DNA from: Sphingobacteriaceae bacterium | GTDB lineage: Bacteria; Bacteroidota; Bacteroidia; B-17B0; Aurantibacillaceae | Assembly: GCA_023251775.1 (NCBI GenBank) | Contig: JAHEYC010000023.1 | Span: forward strand, 1-42,667 | DNA: 42,667 nucleotides | Direction of reading: 5' to 3' | In this document: piece by piece, positions 9,055-15,626 of the stretch | How the letters are laid out: every line of letters begins with the position of its first letter | Numbering within the stretch: position 1 is the first letter of the stretch | The notes under the pieces: generated by a model | What the model saw: only the letters and a program-made list of their open reading frames with translations | The model's database searches: none | Told to the model about the DNA's origin: nothing | Position numbers and translations under genes: made by a program

Positions 9055-10344
9055 TTAATTATAATTCCAATTCGTATCCGGTTCTATATAACCATGCACA
9101 TCATCCCATGGATAATTCCCCTCCTTAGCATATCCCACTTTATCTACAGAAATAAAATAAACATTTTCAACCCAATCAATAGTAGAACCATTTGCCAAAT
9201 AACTTATACCAATGGTAAATGAATAATTTCCGGGAAGTAATCGTGTATTAAATTTAGCTTCGATTGTATGTTTTCCTTTATTGAGATCTCGGCCGACATA
9301 GACAGGTCCCTTTTTATCAACGGCATAAAGAACAGGTTGCCCCAAGGTTGTTCCAACATTAATATTTATCATCACATTTTTTAGATCCTTGATGGCTTCT
9401 AATTCCAATGCGACTTTAAACGGTTGATTAAATGCAAGTTTGTCGATAATATTTTCGTCGCTATCTTTTATAACTATTTTTCTAAAATACGCTTCGCCAT
9501 TTGTGTACTGTCTGTAAAAATCAGCCGGTATTTCTCCGGTTAGTTGAACATTCTTATTTTCACTTAAATAAGATTCAATTACCTTAGAGGTAGATCCGAT
9601 CTCTTGAATTTGACCATGTTTTAAATACATGCATGTGCTGCACAAATTTTGAACAGCGCTTAAATTATGACTTACAAATAAAACGGTTCTTCCGGAGTTA
9701 GAAACGCTTTTCATTTTACCAATGCATTTATCTTGAAATTCCTGATCACCAACTGCGAGAACCTCATCCACAATTAAAATTTCAGGTTCCAGATGCGCAG
9801 CCACTGCAAATCCTAAACGCACCATCATTCCCGACGAATAACGTTTCACCGGTGTATCAATATATTTTGCAATACCACTGAATTCAATGATCTCATCTAA
9901 TTTATCAACGATTTCCTCTTTGGTCATTCCTAAAATCGCGCCATTCAAAAAAATATTCTCTCTTCCGGTAAGATCCTGATGAAAACCTGTTCCTACTTCA
10001 AGCAAAGCCGCTATTCTCCCTTTTATTTTTACCTCGCCTGTTGTTGGTGATGTGATCTGAGAAAGAATTTTTAAAAGTGTAGACTTTCCTGCGCCATTTT
10101 TTCCAATGATGCCCAACACTTCTCCCTTTTTTACTTCAAAATTTATATCCTTCAGCGACCAAACATAATCACTTCCTCCTGCTTTCGAACGATCGTTCAC
10201 ATCAGCCAATTTCAAATACGGATCTTGTTTACCTCTGATCTTATACCACCAACGATTAAGATCGTGCGAAATAGTTCCCGTACCAAGTTCACCTAAGCGA
10301 TACACTTTTGAAAGATCCTCTATTTTTAAAACAACTTCTTGCAT
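9055..10344 (-). CDS. wzt: Polysaccharide ABC exporter ATPase with C-terminal glycan-binding domain (Wzt type)
   Basis: 429 residues. The ABC domain has Walker A GKNGAGKST (81-89), signature YSSGMMVRL (169-177) and Walker B ILIVDEVLAVGD (189-200), with the extra N-terminal 25-60 insert of the TagH/Wzt group. After about residue 240 comes a roughly 180-residue beta-rich domain typical of long Wzt proteins, which in E. coli O8/O9a recognises the capped non-reducing end of the glycan before export. That implies a chain-terminating modification here. Start ATG and Wzm stop overlap (TAATG), as expected for two subunits of one transporter. Confidence 0.9.
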   Translation of the reverse strand: MQEVVLKIEDLSKVYRLGELGTGTISHDLNRWWYKIRGKQDPYLKLADVNDRSKAGGSDYVWSLKDINFEVKKGEVLGIIGKNGAGKSTLLKILSQITSPTTGEVKIKGRIAALLEVGTGFHQDLTGRENIFLNGAILGMTKEEIVDKLDEIIEFSGIAKYIDTPVKRYSSGMMVRLGFAVAAHLEPEILIVDEVLAVGDQEFQDKCIGKMKSVSNSGRTVLFVSHNLSAVQNLCSTCMYLKHGQIQEIGSTSKVIESYLSENKNVQLTGEIPADFYRQYTNGEAYFRKIVIKDSDENIIDKLAFNQPFKVALELEAIKDLKNVMININVGTTLGQPVLYAVDKKGPVYVGRDLNKGKHTIEAKFNTRLLPGNYSFTIGISYLANGSTIDWVENVYFISVDKVGYAKEGNYPWDDVHGYIEPDTNWNYN

Positions 10345-11192
10345 TATACCGAATCCATGAATGATCTTTCCACTTTATTAAAAATAATAAGACCAATGAT
10401 CAAAAAAATAATTGTAAATACTAAACTGTACGCAAGATGCATCCAATTAAATTCTCCCACGCCAAGAAATGCATATTTAAATGTTTCGATGATGCTTGTA
10501 GTTGGATTTGCCAAGATGATCCATTTATATTTTTGCGGGACCATGGATAAAGGATAAACAATGGGCGATGCATACATGAGTAATTGCACGCCAAACACTA
10601 CTAAAAATTTAAGATCGCGATATTTGGTTGTTAGAGAAGAAATGATAACACCAAATGCTAAACCTAAAAGTCCCATTAGAATGATCAAGAACGGTACGAG
10701 TAGCAAAACACTATTGGGATGAATTTGATCACTTCTCATTAGATAATACACCCATACAAGAATAAAAAGAAAGAACTGAACTCCCATTTTTAAAAGATTT
10801 GAGAACACTACAGAAAGCGGTACGATCATTCGCGGGAAATAAACTTTTCCGAAAATATTGGCATTAGCTGTGAATGTATCGGATGTTTTTGTTAGCGTAT
10901 CCGAAAAATAATTCCAAAGGGTGATACCACTTAAATAAAATAATACTTGCGGAACGCCATCGGTTGGTATGTGCGCCAAATTACCAAAGATCACTGTAAA
11001 TGTAATGGCGGTAATGATGGGTTGTAAAAAGAACCAAAGCGGACCAAGAATAGTTTGTTTGTAAAGCGCCACAAAATCGCGTTTTACAAAAAGGAATAAC
11101 AGATCTTTATAACGCATGATCTCACCTAAGTGCAATTTATGCCAACTTGCTTTTGGTTTAATTATAAGGTCCCAGTTCTGTTTAGCGTTCAT
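10344..11192 (-). CDS. wzm: Polysaccharide ABC exporter permease (Wzm type)
   Basis: 282 residues, an ABC-2 type permease with about six membrane helices. The N-terminal stretch has RYKDLLFLFVKRDFVALYKQ, the amphipathic entry helix of Wzm/TagG/KpsM permeases. The segment TILGPLWFFLQPIITAI and the C-terminal NPTTSIIETFKYAFLG are also standard. It forms the channel with the downstream Wzt. The start ATG overlaps the upstream GT-C-like stop by four bases (ATGA). Confidence 0.92.
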   Translation of the reverse strand: MNAKQNWDLIIKPKASWHKLHLGEIMRYKDLLFLFVKRDFVALYKQTILGPLWFFLQPIITAITFTVIFGNLAHIPTDGVPQVLFYLSGITLWNYFSDTLTKTSDTFTANANIFGKVYFPRMIVPLSVVFSNLLKMGVQFFLFILVWVYYLMRSDQIHPNSVLLLVPFLIILMGLLGLAFGVIISSLTTKYRDLKFLVVFGVQLLMYASPIVYPLSMVPQKYKWIILANPTTSIIETFKYAFLGVGEFNWMHLAYSLVFTIIFLIIGLIIFNKVERSFMDSV

Positions 11193-12682
11193 CTATTTGT
11201 GTGGATAAAAGACTGATCGGTATTTTTACTTCGCAACGCATATAATAATAAAATGGTAGAAGGAATATAACCATAAATAAAATAGCAGTAATGCGCGGCG
11301 TTAATAAAAAATGCGAATGTTATGATCATGCAAACAGGAAAAATAAATAAGAACAGTAAAAATTTGTCTCTCAAGATCGTTCTAAATTTTACGATCGAAA
11401 AAATACCAAACAAAAGAAGCGTGATAAAATAGCCCGCCAACGAAAGTCCTTTTATTCCTTTATTTAAAAGTCCCGACTGGCCAAACGATAAACCAGGCCA
11501 ATCTTGCGTGGTATTCTTGAATAAAAAATTTTTTACCCTATTAAATGGCGCTACAAAATAATAGTAGCTTGAATTGTGTTTCATAAATTCACTACTATAA
11601 GCCTGACTGCTTGTTTCGATCTTAGCTTCAATGGAATCATGTTGCGATTGTGTTAATCCCTGTTTTAGCGAATAAATAATATCTTGTTTTAAACCTTGAA
11701 GTTTTACGGGAGTGATATCGCCCACAAAAACTACCTTTTTAAATTGCTGCTCTGCCGGCACTTTTATATGCTCCGAAACAAACCAACCCATATCAGTTCC
11801 TTTGAAATACCAAAAGTTATCTCCGCCCCAACAGCTGATCATTTCGCGCACTTTCATCATCGAATACTTTGTATTGTTCCCGTAGGCATATTCTGTTCTT
11901 GAATTATTGCCTCCCGGAATAAAATACGTTTGAAGAGGGATGAATTTATGTAACGAGATGAAATTTCTTCCAACCCAAAAAAATTCAACGATCATAAGTG
12001 GTGCTAAAAATATAAATACAAGAGCCGTTGACCGTGAAATAGTATTTCCATTCGTATATAAATAATAAATAAGGAAGATGACTACAGAAGGAATAATAAG
12101 AATGGTAACTCCACGCAACATGAACATCCACATGATGAATGATCCGGTGATGAAAAGATGTTTTTTACTCCCGGCTCTCATAAAGGCGTGCATATGGAAT
12201 ATTGCCAATATTAAGCACGACGCGGCAACTGAGTTAGGATGAATGGACCAATCCCAATGCCAATAATACGGGATAAGTTGAATACAAACTACACCAAGCC
12301 ATGCAAGTTTGCTTGAATTTGCGAACGAAGAAATAAGTTGAAACAGTTTTACCGAAGCGTAAACGGAGAACAACAAAATAAAAATACCTAAACAAAAAAT
12401 GGCGGGTGTTTGCGCAACAAAGCATCTAAAAAGAATATAAGGGAACACAAAACCGGGAAGTCTTCCGGCGTATGGTGGCTCGCTTTCGCTTATAGCATAA
12501 TTTCCATGTTCAACTAAGTTGTCGATCGGACTGAGATACTCATTAATATCTCCCGAATTCAAAAATATGTATCCAACGATCAGATGCTTTTGATCGGGAG
12601 ATGAAAAAAGAACATACATACCGATCTTCATCAAAAGAATGATGGCGAATACCGAAAATTTATTTGAAAAAAGCGACCTCAA
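11189..12682 (-). CDS. Multipass membrane protein, probable GT-C glycosyltransferase
   Basis: About 497 residues with roughly ten hydrophobic helices and one long soluble loop (about 255-395). The first loop has GDINEYLSPIDNLVEHGNY followed by AGRLPGF, which resembles the acidic first periplasmic loop and R-x-P-G of GT-C enzymes that use polyprenyl-phosphate sugars. No family beyond that can be named. It overlaps the GT2 gene, whose product resembles polyprenyl-phosphate sugar synthases, so the two may work in series: one loads the lipid carrier and the other transfers outside the membrane. The start is not ATG. TTG 12682 overlaps the GT2 stop by four bases and has GGGAGAGG upstream (12701-12694). 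GTG 12703 is the alternative. Confidence 0.7.
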   Translation of the reverse strand: MRSLFSNKFSVFAIILLMKIGMYVLFSSPDQKHLIVGYIFLNSGDINEYLSPIDNLVEHGNYAISESEPPYAGRLPGFVFPYILFRCFVAQTPAIFCLGIFILLFSVYASVKLFQLISSFANSSKLAWLGVVCIQLIPYYWHWDWSIHPNSVAASCLILAIFHMHAFMRAGSKKHLFITGSFIMWMFMLRGVTILIIPSVVIFLIYYLYTNGNTISRSTALVFIFLAPLMIVEFFWVGRNFISLHKFIPLQTYFIPGGNNSRTEYAYGNNTKYSMMKVREMISCWGGDNFWYFKGTDMGWFVSEHIKVPAEQQFKKVVFVGDITPVKLQGLKQDIIYSLKQGLTQSQHDSIEAKIETSSQAYSSEFMKHNSSYYYFVAPFNRVKNFLFKNTTQDWPGLSFGQSGLLNKGIKGLSLAGYFITLLLFGIFSIVKFRTILRDKFLLFLFIFPVCMIITFAFFINAAHYCYFIYGYIPSTILLLYALRSKNTDQSFIHTNR

Positions 12683-13425
12683 CTTTTTTTCAACCTCTCC
12701 CACTTTTTTGACACTCTAAAAACAGAAAAATACTTTAAGGATGTTTTAATGATCTTTAATTTGCTTTTTCCTTTTCTGAGCGATGTATCCAAATTCATAG
12801 GCACTTCGCTAACGGAATATTTGAAGATCACAATTTTTTTAAGCAACTCTATCATGCATTCAAATCCGTTGAATTCTAATATGCGCTTACCGTAATGTTT
12901 TTGCAGATCCAATATAACATAACCTTGATATGCTCTGAAAAAAGATGTGAACGTATGAATACCTCTTATGTTCAATGCTATTTTTGTGAGAGCACTACTC
13001 ATATGGCTTAAAAATATCTTGAACCAACCAGTGTTCTCAATTCCTCCACCGTAAGCATGAACAGAAGCTAAAGCAACGTCCACATTCTCTCTCACAATTC
13101 TGCCCAGCATGATCTTCAATGTTTCTAAACGCGATGTATTATCGCCTTCTATGGTCACAACAATATCTTCGGGTTTAAGAATATCGCTTAGGTATTCAAA
13201 TCCGCTTCCAAATGCATAACCAGGACCTTTATTAACGTCGTGAGTGATCACGTGAAGTTTAATTTGTGTTGCTAACTCGCGCGCTTTTTGTGAAGTTCCG
13301 TCTGTACTTCCATCATCAACCAAAATAAAATAAAAATCAAACTCTTTTAATTCAACCGTTAAGTTTTGCCAGCTCACAATTAAATTATCCATGTTTGGTT
13401 CTTCGTTAAGAACCGGGGTTATCAC
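12679..13425 (-). CDS. Family 2 glycosyltransferase, polyprenyl-phosphate sugar synthase-like
   Basis: 248 residues, GT-A fold. ITPVLNEEPN (2-11) is the N-terminal strand, VDDGSTDGT the nucleotide-binding motif and IEGDN the DxD-like metal site. The C-terminal FFRAYQG and VPMNL...RKGKSKLKI segments match the DPM1/GtrB type, which attaches a sugar to polyprenyl phosphate. No C-terminal membrane helices are present, so it is the soluble form. The start is GTG at 13425, because the ATG two bases upstream in another frame reads straight into TGA. It follows the epimerase by 14 bases. Confidence 0.8.
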   Translation of the reverse strand: MITPVLNEEPNMDNLIVSWQNLTVELKEFDFYFILVDDGSTDGTSQKARELATQIKLHVITHDVNKGPGYAFGSGFEYLSDILKPEDIVVTIEGDNTSRLETLKIMLGRIVRENVDVALASVHAYGGGIENTGWFKIFLSHMSSALTKIALNIRGIHTFTSFFRAYQGYVILDLQKHYGKRILEFNGFECMIELLKKIVIFKYSVSEVPMNLDTSLRKGKSKLKIIKTSLKYFSVFRVSKKWERLKKS

Positions 13426-13439
13426 ATATACTTTTCGTG

Positions 13440-14411
13440 TTACGATCCTTTTATTTCTTTAATGGTTAATTGAATTGCTTTCTCTAATCTAACTTTTGGT
13501 TCGTATCCTAAAATTGTTTTGGCTTTTGTAAGATCGGGGATGCGACGCATGATGTCTTTATATTTTCCGAACACTTCGCTCATTGGCACAAATTTTATTT
13601 TCAATTCTTTGCCTGTGTTCGCTACTTTGTGGATCAATTTCGCCGTATCTATCACACTCATCTCTTCATCGTTCCCAATATTTATGATCTCACCAATTGC
13701 TTTTTCACTTTCAATGGCCAATACCGTTCCATTCACAAGATCATCCACAAAACCCATCGAGCGTGTTTGACTTCCATCGCCATGCACAACTACTTCTTCG
13801 TTATTTAAAATTGCTCTGATGAAGATGGGAACATGTCCGCCACTCCACGCAAAACTTGAGCGCGGACTAAATCCTCCAAAATATCTGATCACAACCACAG
13901 GTACTTTATGATCGTGATAATATGCAAATGCCATTTGTTCGCCATATAATTTTGATACTGCATAACTCCAACGGCGGATCATACTCGGACCTAATAAAAG
14001 ATCGCCATTTTCGTTAAGTGGCAGATCGGGCGACATACCATACACATCCGATGTAGATGCAAAAACAACTTTGCAGCCCCACATTTTTGCCACTTCAAAA
14101 ATATTCTCGGTGCCTTTTCCATTAATGGTAAATGTTGGCATGGCCGAATCTTTTTCGCCGATCTTTTTGAACGCAGCTAAGTGAATGATGGTTGAAATAT
14201 CTTTTCCCAAAACTTTTAGTGTATCAAGATCAGTTACATCCACTCTGTAGAATTTAAAATTAGGATGAGACAGATTGTGATTGATATTTTCTAAACTGCC
14301 ATACGACAAATTATCTACACCAATTACATTGTACCCTTTTTGAAGCAGAGCATCCAATAAATGTGAGCCGATCATTCCGGCAATTCCTGTTACTAATACA
14401 TTTTTCGACAT
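13440..14411 (-). CDS. NAD-dependent sugar-nucleotide epimerase/dehydratase (extended SDR)
   Basis: 323 residues. The NAD-binding motif is GIAGMIG (9-15), followed by GVDNLSYG. The catalytic residues are in STSDVYG (119-125) and Tyr150-x3-Lys154 (YAVSK). The RRWSYAVSKLYGE context is seen in UDP-glucuronate decarboxylase and UDP-GlcNAc 4-epimerase relatives, but the substrate cannot be settled. It is the first sugar-modifying gene after the antiterminator, 15 bases downstream of it. It is clearly different in sequence from the second SDR at 8062-9048, so two separate steps of nucleotide-sugar synthesis are likely. Confidence 0.87.
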   Translation of the reverse strand: MSKNVLVTGIAGMIGSHLLDALLQKGYNVIGVDNLSYGSLENINHNLSHPNFKFYRVDVTDLDTLKVLGKDISTIIHLAAFKKIGEKDSAMPTFTINGKGTENIFEVAKMWGCKVVFASTSDVYGMSPDLPLNENGDLLLGPSMIRRWSYAVSKLYGEQMAFAYYHDHKVPVVVIRYFGGFSPRSSFAWSGGHVPIFIRAILNNEEVVVHGDGSQTRSMGFVDDLVNGTVLAIESEKAIGEIINIGNDEEMSVIDTAKLIHKVANTGKELKIKFVPMSEVFGKYKDIMRRIPDLTKAKTILGYEPKVRLEKAIQLTIKEIKGS

Positions 14412-14426
14412 ACGACTTTTTTTATT

Positions 14427-14927
14427 TTATTTATTATTGTTCTTTACCAATACCTCTTCGGGCACTTTAACGGTAAGTGAATATCCAATACTTTCGATGG
14501 TGATACGATACACATTTTCTTTTGCAACCGCTTTTACCGAACCTGTTAGTCCTTTGAATGGTCCGTATTTAATTATCACCTTATCTCCTTTTTGGAGTGA
14601 TTGAGAGAAAGCGCCTTCCACAAAATATCCTTTTTCTTCAATTGATCTTAATGCGGTGATCTCGATATCGCGCACCGATGCGTCGCCACCGTTGTAGCGC
14701 ACATAATTTAAAACACCTTGCGCTTTAAAAACAGTATCGCGTTCTTTGTCGCTCACTTTTACAAATACATAACCATTGATCATGGGTGTGCTCACTGTTT
14801 TTAAACGATCACTCCATCGGCGTTTCTCTGTTCGTAATGGCACATAACTTTCCAATCCAAGATCGGTTAAACGTTGGTTCACTTTTTTTTCGCTGCGTGA
14901 TGCTACATATAATACTCTCCAGTTCAT
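14427..14927 (-). CDS. UpxY/RfaH-like transcription antiterminator (NusG family)
   Basis: 166 residues. The N-terminal NGN domain starts WRVLYVASRSEKKV (3-16) and includes PMINGYVFVKV (48-58). The C-terminal KOW domain reads KGDKVIIKYGPFKGLTGSV (113-131). NusG paralogues of this kind head capsule operons in Bacteroides (UpxY), where they bind paused polymerase in the leader and let it read through the long operon. Here the gene is third in the minus-strand run and directly precedes the sugar and export genes, so it probably controls their full-length transcription. A 113-base structured leader lies just upstream. Confidence 0.88.
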   Translation of the reverse strand: MNWRVLYVASRSEKKVNQRLTDLGLESYVPLRTEKRRWSDRLKTVSTPMINGYVFVKVSDKERDTVFKAQGVLNYVRYNGGDASVRDIEITALRSIEEKGYFVEGAFSQSLQKGDKVIIKYGPFKGLTGSVKAVAKENVYRITIESIGYSLTVKVPEEVLVKNNNK

Positions 14928-15040
14928 TTTGTTTTTGGCACGGCTTCGCCACCTCAGTCACAGCCGAGTTTTATTTTTGTTGAAACAAAACTTTTGCTTC
15001 AACGTTGCCTTAGGTTCATTACAAACCCAAAGGCTTTCAA
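14928..15040 (-). promoter_or_regulatory. Structured leader upstream of the UpxY-type antiterminator gene
   Basis: The gap between the winged-helix stop and the antiterminator ATG can fold on the minus strand. One hairpin spans 15003-14979 (GTTGAAGCAAAA, one-base loop, TTTTGTTTCAAC) with 12 pairs including one G-U. Further on, CGGCT...AGCCG and GGC-GAA-GCC form GC-rich stems between about 14968 and 14938. No U-run follows the first stem, so it is not a simple terminator. UpxY proteins are known to act through 5' leader sequence, so a pause or recruitment role is plausible but inferred. Confidence 0.4.
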
Positions 15041-15571
15041 TTACTTATTCCATATCAACAAGGGATGAAGATCCTTTTGTTGTATGGTTTTAAGATCAAA
15101 TTCGCCTGAGCGGAAACAGCTGAAAGTAATTTTTTTATTCAGTTTTTTCTCGGCCTTACCTATCAATTCTTCCAAGTACGGTATGTTAATATCCCCAACA
15201 AAAACCAACTCAATTGTATCGCTTTCTAAACCCTTTGCTAATTGTCCAACCAAATAAACTTTTTCAAGGTTACCGATGTGTTTCATCACATAATCCACCA
15301 AATGATTGATGCCTGTGATCTTCATCAACATTTGTTGTATATCATTGAATAGGAGATGCTTTTGATTGGCTTTGAAGAGTTTTTTATTGCCCTCTGCATA
15401 GGAGGTTAAAAATCCGGCTTTTTCGAACTTATTGAGTTCCAGTCTAATAGAATTTGTAGAGTCGCCGAATTCTTCTTCAAGTCCCCTAAGATAAGACACT
15501 GAGTTTCCGTTCAAAAAGAATTTTAAGAGGATCTTGATCCTCGTTTTGGAAGATATAAGAATGTCGAACAT
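15041..15571 (-). CDS. Winged-helix regulator with nucleotidyltransferase-like C-terminal domain
   Basis: 176 residues. Residues 1-70 form a winged helix: SSKTRIKILLKFFLNG, then SYLRGLEEEFGDSTNSIRLE as recognition region, and a KAGFLTSYAEGNKKLF wing. Residues 104-160 (VYLVGQLAKGLESDTIELVFVGD and a following LNKKITFSCF strand) resemble the minimal nucleotidyltransferase fold found at the C-terminus of some regulators in polysaccharide loci. The usual GS-x-D catalytic signature is not clear, so it may be a ligand-binding relic. It lies between the kinase gene and the antiterminator, and a 27-base palindrome sits one base upstream of its ATG, pointing to autoregulation. Confidence 0.7.
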   Translation of the reverse strand: MFDILISSKTRIKILLKFFLNGNSVSYLRGLEEEFGDSTNSIRLELNKFEKAGFLTSYAEGNKKLFKANQKHLLFNDIQQMLMKITGINHLVDYVMKHIGNLEKVYLVGQLAKGLESDTIELVFVGDINIPYLEELIGKAEKKLNKKITFSCFRSGEFDLKTIQQKDLHPLLIWNK

Positions 15572-15572
15572 A

Positions 15573-15599
15573 AAATTGAGTAATAAAATTACTCAATTT
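15573..15599. promoter_or_regulatory. Perfect 12-bp palindrome at the start of the winged-helix gene (putative operator)
   Basis: AAATTGAGTAAT, three A residues, then ATTACTCAATTT form a perfect inverted repeat with 12-base arms. It ends one base before the ATG (15571) of the winged-helix gene and lies in the 55-base gap after the kinase stop. Arms this long and exact at a regulator start suggest an operator for that regulator. In RNA it would also form a hairpin over the ribosome-binding region. A terminator is less likely because the stem is AT-rich and only four U residues follow. Confidence 0.55.
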
Positions 15600-15626
15600 G
15601 GACATAACCAACAAATTATTAACAGA

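Noticed and set aside
15573-15599. The palindrome as a terminator of the kinase gene
   Set aside because: The stem has only two or three G-C pairs and only four U residues follow on the minus strand, which then runs into the next start codon.
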